64,000 nt of DNA, from assembly GCF_026240905.1 (NCBI RefSeq), contig NZ_JAPEVI010000003.1, positions 2,294,001-2,358,000 of the forward strand. The letters are read 5' to 3'. Shown here piece after piece: positions 17,525 to 26,075 of the stretch. Position 1 is the stretch's first letter. Every line of letters starts with the position of its first letter. Source of the stretch: Roseibium salinum (GTDB taxonomy: Bacteria > Pseudomonadota > Alphaproteobacteria > Rhizobiales > Stappiaceae). The translations under genes were made by a program, and so were the position numbers. The notes beneath the pieces are model-generated. The model had not been told where the DNA came from, searched no databases, and worked only from the letters and a program-made list of their open reading frames with translations.

Positions 17525-18934
17525 ATGGTCCAGACGCTTCTCTCCGTGTCCGCCCTGCTGTTGTCGGTCGCCCTGCTCATTTTCGGGCACGGGCTGCAGA
17601 CCACGCTGCTGCCACTGGCTGCAGACCGTTTTTACTTCACCGATTTCGAAATCGGCGCGGTGTCCTCCGCTTACTTCTTCGGCATGGTGCTCGGCTGCCT
17701 GGGCGCGCCGCTGGTGATCATGCGCGCCGGCCACATCCGTGCCTTTGCCGCGCTTGTGTCCCTGATGTCCGCAGCCGCGATCCTGCATCCGGTCTTCGTC
17801 GATCCATACGCATGGATGCTGATCCGCGTGATCTCCGGTTTCAGCCTGGCCGGGTTCTACATGATCGTCGAAAGCTGGCTGAACGAGAGTGCCAGCAACC
17901 AAAACCGCGGCACCATCATGTCCGTTTACATCGTGATCCTGTTCGCCGCGCTGATGATGGGACAGATTTCCGTTGCAACGGTAAATATTTCCTCCTTCGT
18001 CCCCTTTGCCGTTGCTTCGCTCATGGTCAGTCTGGCGGTGATGCCGGTTTCCCTCACCACGTCGACGCAGCCCGCGCCGATTACGCTGGTGCGCTTCCGT
18101 CCCGCACAGCTTTACAGGAATTCACCCGCGGCTTTTGTCGGCGCTCTGTTTGTCGGCAGTTCACAGGGCGCGCTGCTGACGCTGTCGCCGCTTTACGGAT
18201 CGCAAATAGGTCTGTCGACCAAGCAGGCCGCGTTTTATGCCGCTGCCATCATCGGCGGAGGTCTCATTGCCCAGTGGCCCGTCGGGCGGCTCTCCGATAT
18301 GGTCGACCGGCGCCTGGTCCTTTCGGGTCTCGGGGCCGCGACGGCCGCGGTGTCGCTGGCGATCGTCGCCTTTTCACCGACCGACTTCCGGCTGGCCATC
18401 CTGTGCGCAGTTCTCGTCGGGATGGCCTGTCAGCCGCTTTACGCGATTGCGGTCGCCCACGCCTTCGACCATGCGCCTTCGGAGGCATTCGTCGAGACCT
18501 CGTCCGGCATGCTGCTGTCCTTCGGCATCGGCTCGATCGCCGGACCGCTGATCGCTTCGGCGATCATGAGCAAAACCGGCCCGTCCGGTCTCTACATCAT
18601 GATCGTTGCGGCCAACGTGGTGATGGTTGCCTTCATCCTGACGCGCGTCTTCACCCGCAAGGCACTGACCGCGGAAGAAAAGACGGAATTCGGGTATGCA
18701 TCGACCGCGCAGGTCGGTTCCGTTATTTCCGCCGAACCGCTGGACGCGGATGCGGAGGAATATGTCATCTCGCCGGAAGATTTCCCCGCCTACGAACACG
18801 ATATCTATAATTTCTCCCATGAGGACGGGGAGAAGGATGGCGCGTCTGAAACCACTCCGACTGCCGACGCGGCGAGTGACGAGACGTCCGAGACTGGGAA
18901 ATCTCCCGAGGACGAAACGAAACCCGGTCACTAG
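17525..18934 (+). CDS. MFS transporter
   Basis: A 469-residue major-facilitator protein with about 12 membrane segments in residues 1-385. The loop between TM2 and TM3 and the SWLNESASNQNRGTIMS segment after TM4 resemble the YcaD/sugar-efflux-like MFS branch, in which this ESW(L/I)N stretch is typical. The last ~80 residues are an acidic, Ser/Thr-rich cytoplasmic tail without predicted structure. AGGAGG at 17514-17519 precedes ATG 17525. The substrate is unknown. The gene has its own transcription unit after the dxs terminator. Confidence 0.9.
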   Translation: MVQTLLSVSALLLSVALLIFGHGLQTTLLPLAADRFYFTDFEIGAVSSAYFFGMVLGCLGAPLVIMRAGHIRAFAALVSLMSAAAILHPVFVDPYAWMLIRVISGFSLAGFYMIVESWLNESASNQNRGTIMSVYIVILFAALMMGQISVATVNISSFVPFAVASLMVSLAVMPVSLTTSTQPAPITLVRFRPAQLYRNSPAAFVGALFVGSSQGALLTLSPLYGSQIGLSTKQAAFYAAAIIGGGLIAQWPVGRLSDMVDRRLVLSGLGAATAAVSLAIVAFSPTDFRLAILCAVLVGMACQPLYAIAVAHAFDHAPSEAFVETSSGMLLSFGIGSIAGPLIASAIMSKTGPSGLYIMIVAANVVMVAFILTRVFTRKALTAEEKTEFGYASTAQVGSVISAEPLDADAEEYVISPEDFPAYEHDIYNFSHEDGEKDGASETTPTADAASDETSETGKSPEDETKPGH

Positions 18935-19028
18935 GCAAACGACAGTCCGTACCCTGGTTCCCGCCGTTGCGGGCCTGCGCCGTTTCGTCCCTATCGACAC
19001 AAGACCACAACCGGCCTATAGCGGTTAC

Positions 19029-19424
19029 ATGAACTCGCGCGTCACACCCATGCAGTTGTTCCGGCAGGAGCGCCACCCGCTGGTCGCTCTGACGACGCTT
19101 GCATTCGCGCTGCAGCTCTGCCTCGTCATTCTGGCGACCGCCCTTTCTCCGGAAGTCGCCGCGGCTTCCGGCCTGACGAGCCTCTGCCAGTCTTCGGACC
19201 GAACCGAGAGCCTGCCTGGTGCGCATGATCCGATGACGTGCCAATGCGGCCCGGTCTGTTCACACGGATGCTCGCTGCCCTCCTGTCATGCCGGAAATTC
19301 TCCGGTTCAGTCCCTGCAGGTTTCCCTCGCCGGCACCGCGAATGCGACTGCTGCTCAAGTCGCGGTTCGCGCACATGCCCGGCAAACCGCCGCAATCCGC
19401 GCCCCTCCCCGCTCCTTGATCTGA
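19029..19424 (+). CDS. Small Cys/His-rich membrane protein, DUF2946-like
   Basis: 131 residues. One hydrophobic segment (about 18-45, LVALTTLAFALQLCLVILAT) is followed by a probably periplasmic region rich in Cys and His (TCQCGPVCSHGCSLPSCH, about 79-96). This looks like a metal-binding exported protein. It lies 35 bp upstream of the PCu(A)C copper chaperone and SCO genes, so a role in copper handling is likely by context. It resembles the DUF2946 group, but I am not certain. The ribosome site is weak, so the start is provisional. Confidence 0.6.
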   Translation: MNSRVTPMQLFRQERHPLVALTTLAFALQLCLVILATALSPEVAAASGLTSLCQSSDRTESLPGAHDPMTCQCGPVCSHGCSLPSCHAGNSPVQSLQVSLAGTANATAAQVAVRAHARQTAAIRAPPRSLI

Positions 19425-19459
19425 CATCCGTTTCAAAACTCAGATATCAAGGACATCAC

Positions 19460-19951
19460 ATGAAGCTCTGGAAATCCGTTGCTGCCGCGGCAGCACTCAC
19501 GATTGCGTCCCTTTCCGCCTTTGCACACGACTACAAGGCGGGCGACCTGACACTGAACCATCCGTGGACCCGGGCCACCCCGCCCCGCGCCAAGTCCGGC
19601 GGCGGGTTCGTCGAGATCGTCAACACGGGCAGCGAGGCCGACCGGCTGATTGCCGTCAGCTCGGATGCCGCTGCAAAGGCGGAACTGCATCAGATGACGG
19701 TCAATGACGGCGTGATGACCATGCGCGAACTGGAAGGCGGCATTGAAATTCCCGCCGGCGAAACGGTAGCCTTGCAGCCGGGTGGCCTGCACATCATGTT
19801 CATGGGCCTGAACCATCCTTTCGAGGAAGGCGCGCGCGTGCCGGTCGTCCTGACGTTCGAAAAGGCCGGCGATGTGGCTCTCGAGCTCGCTGTTGAGAAG
19901 ATGGGCGCCAAATCCAGTGGCGGTGACCATATGGGCCACGGCAAGAACTGA
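19460..19951 (+). CDS. Periplasmic copper chaperone PCu(A)C
   Basis: A 163-residue protein with a signal peptide (SVAAAAALTIASLSAFAHD) and the DR1885-type copper-binding fold. The ligands are the H-x-M of ELHQMTVNDGVMTMREL and the downstream H-x-M of GGLHIMFMGL. Family members hold Cu(I) in the periplasm and pass it to SCO and the CuA site of cytochrome c oxidase. A His/Met-rich C-terminus (GGDHMGHGKN) may add weak metal binding. AAGGA lies 6-7 bases before ATG 19460. It is followed by SCO, the usual partner, supporting a joint cytochrome-oxidase assembly role. Confidence 0.93.
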   Translation: MKLWKSVAAAAALTIASLSAFAHDYKAGDLTLNHPWTRATPPRAKSGGGFVEIVNTGSEADRLIAVSSDAAAKAELHQMTVNDGVMTMRELEGGIEIPAGETVALQPGGLHIMFMGLNHPFEEGARVPVVLTFEKAGDVALELAVEKMGAKSSGGDHMGHGKN

Positions 19952-20006
19952 AGCGTTTTGAAAGCGATCGACTGCAAAGATCGATCCCCAGAAGAGGATG
20001 GAACCC

Positions 20007-20633
20007 ATGTCCGGTCTGAAACTCTTCCGGTACGCGGCCTGGGCGGCAGTTGCCGCCCTTGCCGTCGTCTCCGGAGCGCTGATCTATCAGCAGACCACCG
20101 GAAACAGGAATTCCGGTGCCCTGATCGAGCCGCTCGCAACCATCGGCGGACCGTTCGAACTCGTCAACGGCTCCGGCGAAACGGTCAGCGACAAGACCTT
20201 TGCAGGCAAGCCGAGCGTCATGTTCTTCGGCTTCACATACTGCCCGGATGTCTGCCCCACCACCTTGTCCGAACTGCAGGGCTGGATGGAAGCGCTTGGC
20301 AAAGATGCCGAAAAGCTGAACTACGCCTTTGTCACGGTGGATCCGGAGCGGGACACTCCTGAGGTCATGCGCGACTATGTGCATGCCTTCGACGAGCGCA
20401 TTACGCCGCTCACCGGTTCCAGGGAGCAGGTGGACGCCATGCTCAAGGCCTATCGCGTGTACTCCAAGAAGGTACCGCTTGACGATGGCGACTACACCAT
20501 GGACCATTCGGCCGCGATCTACCTGATGAATGCCGACAACAAGTTCGTCGGCACCATCGCTTACGGAGAAGCCCAAGAAACCGCTCTGAAGAAGCTGCGC
20601 CGTCTGATCGACACCGCGCCGGCTTCCTCCTGA
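20007..20633 (+). CDS. SCO1/SenC family copper-delivery protein
   Basis: A 208-residue protein with an N-terminal membrane anchor (about residues 8-28) and a periplasmic thioredoxin-like domain. The copper site is CPDVC in GFTYCPDVCPTTLSEL together with the later His in YTMDHSAAIYLM. VTVDPERDTPEVM is also typical. SCO proteins reduce or metallate the CuA site of cytochrome c oxidase subunit II. I prefer ATG 20007, which has AAGAGG at good spacing; ATG 19998 abuts that site. It follows PCu(A)C by 55 bp and is probably co-transcribed. Confidence 0.93.
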   Translation: MSGLKLFRYAAWAAVAALAVVSGALIYQQTTGNRNSGALIEPLATIGGPFELVNGSGETVSDKTFAGKPSVMFFGFTYCPDVCPTTLSELQGWMEALGKDAEKLNYAFVTVDPERDTPEVMRDYVHAFDERITPLTGSREQVDAMLKAYRVYSKKVPLDDGDYTMDHSAAIYLMNADNKFVGTIAYGEAQETALKKLRRLIDTAPASS

Positions 20634-20658
20634 GCCTGTTCCGGAGCAAGCCGCCCGA

Positions 20659-20793
20659 ATGCGAATGCCGCTTTACTTGGGACTGACTGCCGGCGCGACG
20701 GTTCTCGTCGCGCTGTCGGTTCTGTTGTGGCTCTATTCAGGCGAACGGGTGTTTGCCGACCGGCTGATTTCCGCAATCGCCGGCTGCTTCTGA
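20659..20793 (+). CDS. Very small membrane protein between sco and tlyA
   Basis: A 44-residue ORF (MRMPLYLGLTAGATVLVALS at its start) with one hydrophobic helix followed by GERVFADRLISAIAGCF. It starts 26 bp after sco and stops 13 bp before tlyA, so it fills the gap of an apparent operon. The ribosome site (GGAG, about 12 bases away) is weak. No function can be assigned. Confidence 0.5.
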   Translation: MRMPLYLGLTAGATVLVALSVLLWLYSGERVFADRLISAIAGCF

Positions 20794-20805
20794 TCCCGCC
20801 CGCAC

Positions 20806-21546
20806 ATGTCCAGACAGCGCCTTGACCAGCATCTTGTCGACACCGGTCTGTTTCCCAGCCGGGCCCGGGCCCGGGACGCCGTCTTGCGCGGCACGGTCAA
20901 GCTGGAGGGCGCCGTGTGCACCAAGCCGTCCCAGAAGGTCGGTGCGGATGCGTCCGTCAGCGTGGCAGATCCGGCCTCCGGCTATGTCTCGCGCGCCGCG
21001 CTGAAGCTGATCGAAGGGCTTTCCCGATTTGCCGTCGACCCGTCCGGCCGGATCTGCCTGGATATCGGCGCTTCCACCGGCGGCTTCACCCAGGTTCTTC
21101 TGGAACGGGGCGCGGCCAGGGTGCATGCCATCGACGTGGGCCACGATCAGCTGCATGAAAGCCTGCGGCGTCATCCCGGGGTCGTGGCGCAGGACGGCCT
21201 CAATGCACGCGATCTCACCACGGAACACCTTGGCGGCGACCGGCCTGACCTGCTGGTCTCCGACGTCAGTTTCATCTCGCTGAAACTGGCCCTGCCGCCG
21301 GCACTTGAAATCGCCGCTCCGGGGGCGGAGGGCGTGTTTCTGGTAAAGCCCCAGTTCGAGGCCGGCAAGGACCGGATCGGCAAGGGGGGACTGGTCGATC
21401 CGGCCATTGCCGCAGAGACCGCAAATGATCTGCAGGCCTGGCTCGGTGCTGTTCCGGACTGGCAGGTCGGCGAGTTCGTCCCCTCGCCGGTCAAAGGCGG
21501 TGACGGCAACGCGGAGTGGCTGCTTTACGGGAAGAAGACCGGCTGA
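20806..21546 (+). CDS. tlyA: TlyA family rRNA 2'-O-methyltransferase / hemolysin-like protein
   Basis: 246 residues: an N-terminal S4 RNA-binding domain (RLDQHLVDTGLFPSRARARD, about 4-60) and an FtsJ/RrmJ-type methyltransferase domain (about 60-246) with the SAM motif CLDIGASTGGFTQVLLERGA and DLLVSDVSFISLK. Family members 2'-O-methylate 16S and/or 23S rRNA cytidines. The hemolysin name is historical. In alphaproteobacteria tlyA is often found downstream of dxs; here the copper genes intervene. The G6 run in GKGGLVD (near 21383) is intact, unlike the four broken runs elsewhere. Confidence 0.93.
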   Translation: MSRQRLDQHLVDTGLFPSRARARDAVLRGTVKLEGAVCTKPSQKVGADASVSVADPASGYVSRAALKLIEGLSRFAVDPSGRICLDIGASTGGFTQVLLERGAARVHAIDVGHDQLHESLRRHPGVVAQDGLNARDLTTEHLGGDRPDLLVSDVSFISLKLALPPALEIAAPGAEGVFLVKPQFEAGKDRIGKGGLVDPAIAAETANDLQAWLGAVPDWQVGEFVPSPVKGGDGNAEWLLYGKKTG

Positions 21547-21614
21547 AATTCAGCTCACCAAGCGCCCCGTTTCTGGTAATTTGCGACGCTTCCGCGCTAT
21601 CTTCCGAGTGACAC

Positions 21615-22250
21615 ATGGAAACGATTGCTCCCTACGTTCCCGGCCTGCTTCTGGTCTATTCCGCTTTTCTGCTTGCCGTCATGAGCCCCGGGCCCGGTGT
21701 TCTCGCCCTGATGGGAACATCGATGCATTCCGGTCGGAAGGCGGGCGTGTGCTTTGCCGTGGGCATCGTCCTCGGATCGATCACCTGGGGCACCTTGACC
21801 GTCGCCGGGCTTTCCGTGGTAATGGCGAAATTCGGCTACCTGCTGTTCCTCATCAAGATCTTCGGCGGCTGTTACCTGCTCTGGATGGCGTGCAAGGCCT
21901 TCCGCTCCGCCACGACGCGGCAGGAGCTGGCCGCGCGGGTCGCCCCGGCCTCCCTGAAACCCCGTCAGCTGATCCTGCGCGGCTATCTGGTGATGCTCAC
22001 GAATCCGAAGGCGATTTTCAGCTGGATCGCCATTGTTTCGCTCGGAATTCAGAACAACGCGCCCTGGTGGCTCGGCGTCGTGCTGGTCTCAGGCACGACG
22101 ACCCTGTCGTTCCTGGTCAACATGTCCTACGCCCTGCTCTTTTCCACCAGCGTCATGCTGAGGGCCTACGCACGGGCAAGACGCTCCATCCAGGCGGTTC
22201 TGGGCACGTTCTTCGCCTTTGCCGGCGTCAAGATGATCACCTCGGCATAA
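21615..22250 (+). CDS. LysE family amino-acid exporter
   Basis: A 211-residue protein with about six membrane segments. The LysE/RhtB signature SPGPGVLALMGTSMHSGRKAG lies after the first helix, and GCYLLWMACKAFRS and LTNPKAIFSW follow. The family exports amino acids or related small metabolites; the substrate is not predictable. It is read in the same direction as tlyA and the following methyltransferase, but 60-70 bp gaps leave the operon structure open. Confidence 0.92.
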   Translation: METIAPYVPGLLLVYSAFLLAVMSPGPGVLALMGTSMHSGRKAGVCFAVGIVLGSITWGTLTVAGLSVVMAKFGYLLFLIKIFGGCYLLWMACKAFRSATTRQELAARVAPASLKPRQLILRGYLVMLTNPKAIFSWIAIVSLGIQNNAPWWLGVVLVSGTTTLSFLVNMSYALLFSTSVMLRAYARARRSIQAVLGTFFAFAGVKMITSA

Positions 22251-22310
22251 ACCGCGCCAGGCGCTCTGCAAAAGCTTGCTCCTGCGGCGCGTTGGCGCTA
22301 TCGCTCGGCA

Positions 22311-23543
22311 ATGAGTGAGAGAGAGATTACGATTTCAGAACTCGGCCACCGCGGCGACGGCATCGCGCTGACCGAAAGCGGCCCTGTCTATGTGTCCGGC
22401 GCCCTGCCCGGCGAGACCGTCCGGGCCGGAATTGCGGAAGGACGCGCCCGCAATCCCATCATCGAGACCCGTTCGCCGGACAGGATCGAGCCGATCTGCG
22501 GGCATTATGAGCGTTGCGGCGGCTGCTCCCTGCAACATCTGGCCGAAAAGCCATATCTTGCCTGGAAGCATGGCCTCGTCGCCAAGGCCCTGGGCGACCG
22601 GGGGATCGACTTTCCGGTTTCCGAAACGGTGCCCGCCACCGAGGGCGGCCGCCGCCGGGCGGTTCTGACGGCGACGCGCGCCGGGCGTCACACCGTGCTC
22701 GGCTATCATGAAAAGGCCAGCCACCGGCTGGTCGACATCGCCGAGTGCCCGGTTCTCGATCCTTCCATCGTCAGCGCCCTGCAGGGTCTCAAGAGCCTGG
22801 CGGCGGAAATCCTGCCGAAGAAGGGCGAGTTGCGCATCGCGGTGCTGGCAACCACCGCCGGTCTGGACGTAGCCTTCGACAAGGCCGACAAGGGCTATGA
22901 GAGCAGGATCCCTGCCCTGTCCCGCAAAATCGTCGAGTTGGGGTTCGCCCGCCTGTCGGTCAATGGCGAAGTGCTCCTGGAAGTCCGCCCGCCCATGCTC
23001 GACATGAACGGCATCGGGATCGTTCCCGCGCCCGGCGGTTTCGTTCAGGCAACGCTTGCCGCCGAGGAAGCGCTCTCCCGGCTCGTCCTTGCCGGTGTCG
23101 GCAAGGCGAAGACCGTGGCAGACCTCTTCTCGGGCGCCGGCACCTTTGCGCTTCGTCTGGGCGCGATTGCCAATGTTCACGCCGTTGAAGGCGATGCGGG
23201 CGCAGTTGCCGCTTTCGACAAGGCTCTGCGCAGGGCCCAGGGGCTGAAAAAGGTCACCTTCGAACGGCGGGACCTGTTCCGCCGGCCGCTCGTGCGCGGC
23301 GAACTGGAGCCGTATGACGCCGTGGTCTTCGACCCGCCGCGGGCCGGTGCGCAGGCGCAGGCGGAGCAACTGGCAGTCTCGAAGGTCAAGACCGTCGTCG
23401 CCGTCTCCTGCAATCCGGCAACGCTCGCCCGGGATCTCAGGATCCTGATCGACGGCGGCTACGTGCTGCAAAGCGTCACGCCCGTGGACCAGTTCGCCTT
23501 TTCGCCCCATATTGAGGTGGTGGCAGTCTTGAAGAGGGAGTGA
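22311..23543 (+). CDS. Class I SAM-dependent RNA methyltransferase (TrmA/RlmC/RlmD family)
   Basis: A 410-residue 23S rRNA or tRNA uracil-5 methyltransferase. A TRAM-like N-terminal domain (about 1-55) is followed by Fe-S cluster cysteines in CGHYERCGGCS (C63, C69, C72) and CPVLDPS. The SAM site is ADLFSGAGTFALRLGA; FDPPRAGA and the catalytic Cys in VSCNPATLARD lie near the C-terminus. These residues support an active RumA-like enzyme. Which uridine it modifies cannot be fixed. The gene ends 3 bp before the next methyltransferase gene, so the two are probably co-transcribed. Confidence 0.92.
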   Translation: MSEREITISELGHRGDGIALTESGPVYVSGALPGETVRAGIAEGRARNPIIETRSPDRIEPICGHYERCGGCSLQHLAEKPYLAWKHGLVAKALGDRGIDFPVSETVPATEGGRRRAVLTATRAGRHTVLGYHEKASHRLVDIAECPVLDPSIVSALQGLKSLAAEILPKKGELRIAVLATTAGLDVAFDKADKGYESRIPALSRKIVELGFARLSVNGEVLLEVRPPMLDMNGIGIVPAPGGFVQATLAAEEALSRLVLAGVGKAKTVADLFSGAGTFALRLGAIANVHAVEGDAGAVAAFDKALRRAQGLKKVTFERRDLFRRPLVRGELEPYDAVVFDPPRAGAQAQAEQLAVSKVKTVVAVSCNPATLARDLRILIDGGYVLQSVTPVDQFAFSPHIEVVAVLKRE

Positions 23544-23546
23544 GCC

Positions 23547-24659
23547 ATGAGCGCGGTGGATGACAATACCGGCCCCACGCGGGGGCCCCGCAGGCGTCCG
23601 CCGCTCGCGAGCCTTGCCCGGCGCACGCGCTACGCCCTTTACCAGGGCAGCCGGGTTGCCCTCTATACGCTGCATTCGCAAGCCATGCGGCGCATGAACC
23701 GACGGCTGCAGAAGGAGTTGACTGAAACGCCCAGGATCGTTCCGGACGGGCCCGTTCCCAGCCAGCGGCGCATGCTTGCCGATATCGTGCAACTGTTCGC
23801 CGACGATCTTGCAGCCATCGAGGAAGGGCTCTACCCGATGCCCTCGGATGGCACGATGACGCCGCGCGAACTGCTGGCCACCAGCCGGGCCTTTTTCAGG
23901 GACGTGCCGCAGGTCGCCCGCCGGCGGGCGGAGGCGGCGCATCAGGAAGTCAGCGAACGGACTGACGGCTTTGCCGGCGCCCTGCCCCGCTACTACCGCC
24001 AGAATTTCCATTTCCAGACCGATGGCTGGCTGTCGGAGGAAAGCGCCAGGCTCTACGATTTCCAGGTTGACGTGCTGTTCTCCGGCGCGACGGCTGCCAT
24101 GCGCCGGCGGGCCCTAGTACCCTTTGCCCGGATCGTCAAGGCCAGGGACCAGCGCAGGCTCGCCTATGTCGACATCGCCTGCGGCACGGGCGGGCTGCTG
24201 CGCAACGCGCTCGCCGCCTTCCCGCGCCTCGCCGGAACCGGGCTCGATCTGTCGGAACCCTATCTCAAGGTCGCCCGCGACCGGACGAAATCCCGCCGCG
24301 CCAGCTATGTCACCGCCATGGCGGAGAACCTGCCCTTTGCCGACAACGCGCTCGATGTGGTGTCCTGCGCCTTCCTGTTCCACGAACTGCCGCCGAAGGT
24401 TCGCAAGAAGGTGATCGCGGAGGTTGCCCGCGTGCTGAAGCCGGGTGGCTCGTTTCTGTTCGTCGACAGCCTGCAGACGGGCGACGTGCCGGATTATGAC
24501 GGTCTGCTGTCGGTCTTCCCGCAGCTTTTCCATGAGCCGTACTTTACCTCTTATCTCGGCGAGGACCTGACGGGCCTTTGTGCGGCCCAGGGGCTGGAGC
24601 AGCGCTGGATGACGCCAGCCTTCGTGTCCCGCGTGGCGGAATACGTGAAAGCCGGCTGA
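23547..24659 (+). CDS. Class I SAM-dependent methyltransferase
   Basis: A 370-residue protein with a basic N-terminal region and a UbiE-like methyltransferase domain (about 205-340). It shows VDIACGTGGLLRNALAAFP (SAM loop), GLDLSEPYLKVAR, AENLPFADNALDVVSCAFLFHE and VLKPGGSFLFVDS. The substrate is unknown; the ~200-residue N-terminal extension is not one I recognise. The ATG lies 3 bp after the RNA methyltransferase stop and an intrinsic terminator follows at 24662, marking the end of the unit. Confidence 0.87.
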   Translation: MSAVDDNTGPTRGPRRRPPLASLARRTRYALYQGSRVALYTLHSQAMRRMNRRLQKELTETPRIVPDGPVPSQRRMLADIVQLFADDLAAIEEGLYPMPSDGTMTPRELLATSRAFFRDVPQVARRRAEAAHQEVSERTDGFAGALPRYYRQNFHFQTDGWLSEESARLYDFQVDVLFSGATAAMRRRALVPFARIVKARDQRRLAYVDIACGTGGLLRNALAAFPRLAGTGLDLSEPYLKVARDRTKSRRASYVTAMAENLPFADNALDVVSCAFLFHELPPKVRKKVIAEVARVLKPGGSFLFVDSLQTGDVPDYDGLLSVFPQLFHEPYFTSYLGEDLTGLCAAQGLEQRWMTPAFVSRVAEYVKAG

Positions 24660-24661
24660 CC

Positions 24662-24684
24662 TTTCAGTATTGCTGAAATTTTTT
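24662..24684 (+). terminator. Intrinsic terminator after the methyltransferase gene
   Basis: TTTCAG-TATTG-CTGAAA is followed directly by TTTTTT. It sits 3 bp after the stop codon and 47 bp before the HTH-RibB start. Confidence 0.75.
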
Positions 24685-24730
24685 CGTCTTTCTCTTGAGG
24701 CTGAAGGCGAATACGCGTATATCCGGGCGC

Positions 24731-26050
24731 ATGAGACTGGACCAATGGCTTTTGCAGACGGGAGAGAACCGCAGCGCCTTTGCGCGCCGCGCCAATCTGT
24801 CTCCTGCCTCTGTGACGGCCCTGTGCAACGATCCGAACGTCTGGGTGTCGCGGGACATGGCCCGCAAGATCGCCATTGCCACCAATGGCGCCGTCACGCC
24901 CAACGATTTTCTCGGACTATCGACAACCAAGGAGCATCCCGTGTCCCAGGCCCGTGTCGCAGAAGCAATCCGCGCATTCGAACGTGGTGAAATGGTGGTC
25001 GTGACCGACGATGACGACCGCGAGAACGAAGGCGACCTGATCGTCGCCGCCTCAAAGATCACGCCCGAGCAAATGGCCTTCATGGTGCGCCACACCTCCG
25101 GGATCATCTGCGCGCCGATGACGGTCGCCCATGCGCGGCGCCTGCGCCTCGACCCGATGGTGGCGGAAAACGACGCTCCGCTGGCCACCGCCTTCACCAT
25201 TTCCGTGGACTACCGCCAGGGGCTGACGACGGGCATTTCCGCGGAGGAGCGCTGTTCCACGGTGCGGGCGCTCGCCAATCCGAATGTCGCCGCGGAAGAT
25301 TTCGTTCGCCCGGGTCACATCTTCCCCCTGGTCGCCAAGGAAGGCGGCGTGATGATGCGCTCCGGCCATACGGAAGCGGCCGTCGATCTCTGCCGTCTCG
25401 CGGGGCTTGAACAGGTCGGCGTCATCAGCGAGCTGGTCAACGACGAGGGTACGGTGAAGCGCGGGCAGCAGGTGGCGGAGTTCGCGGCCGAGCACGATCT
25501 CAAGATGGTTTCGGTCTCCGACCTGATCGCCTGGCGCCAACGCACCGAGCGCATGGTGGAACGGGTCAACGAACAGCCGGTCGAGACGATTGCGGGTCCC
25601 GCCTATGCCATGACCTATTCCACGCCCTACGACCCGATGCATCACGTTGCCATCGTCTATGGCGATATTCTCGACGGCCGCAGCGTGCCGGTGCGGCTGC
25701 AACTGGAATCCGTTCTCGACGATGTCTTCGGTCAGGCGCAGCCGCTCGACCACACCATGAAGCATTTTGCCGAGCGCGGCCGCGGCATCATCGTCTACCT
25801 GCGTGAGGGCTCCGTCGGTGTCGCGCGCCAGTCCAGGCGCACACGAACCGATTTCGAAGCCGCCGATACCGAGGAGCACAGCTCCGCACGGGCGAGACAG
25901 GAACAATGGCGGGAGGTCGGGCTTGGGGCGCAGATCCTCAAGGACCTGGGAGTCACCTCGATCCGCCTGCTGGCCTCCCGCGAACGCCACTACGTCGGTC
26001 TGGAAGGCTTCGACATCAAGATCGACGAGACGGAGATCCTCGACATTTGA
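24731..26050 (+). CDS. ribB: 3,4-dihydroxy-2-butanone-4-phosphate synthase with N-terminal HTH and C-terminal RibA-like (RibX) domain
   Basis: Up to 439 residues in three parts. Residues 1-65 look like a small helix-turn-helix (ENRSAFARRANLSPASVTAL). About 72-280 is RibB, with DDDDRENEGDLIVAA, RHTSGIICAPMT, GISAEERCSTV, GHIFPLVAKEGG and RSGHTEAAVDL, which makes the four-carbon riboflavin precursor from ribulose 5-phosphate. About 285-435 resembles GTP cyclohydrolase II but lacks its zinc cysteines (FGQAQPLDH at that position), so it is probably inactive, as in RibBX proteins. An AAGGAG at 24929-24934 precedes an in-frame GTG at 24941, where a normal RibB would begin. Both a fusion and a shorter RibB-RibX may thus be made. 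No FMN riboswitch was seen upstream. Confidence 0.9.
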   Translation: MRLDQWLLQTGENRSAFARRANLSPASVTALCNDPNVWVSRDMARKIAIATNGAVTPNDFLGLSTTKEHPVSQARVAEAIRAFERGEMVVVTDDDDRENEGDLIVAASKITPEQMAFMVRHTSGIICAPMTVAHARRLRLDPMVAENDAPLATAFTISVDYRQGLTTGISAEERCSTVRALANPNVAAEDFVRPGHIFPLVAKEGGVMMRSGHTEAAVDLCRLAGLEQVGVISELVNDEGTVKRGQQVAEFAAEHDLKMVSVSDLIAWRQRTERMVERVNEQPVETIAGPAYAMTYSTPYDPMHHVAIVYGDILDGRSVPVRLQLESVLDDVFGQAQPLDHTMKHFAERGRGIIVYLREGSVGVARQSRRTRTDFEAADTEEHSSARARQEQWREVGLGAQILKDLGVTSIRLLASRERHYVGLEGFDIKIDETEILDI

Positions 26051-26075
26051 GGCTGTCGTTCCTGCCCAAGGCCTG

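Noticed and set aside
22335..24011. 558-codon reading frame on the minus strand
   Set aside because: It lies antisense to the RNA methyltransferase and the next gene, with Arg/Gly/Gln-rich composition typical of shadow frames in GC-rich DNA.
24660..24730. FMN riboswitch upstream of ribB
   Set aside because: Only 71 bp separate the genes and a terminator fills part of it; none of the RFN element's conserved segments is present.
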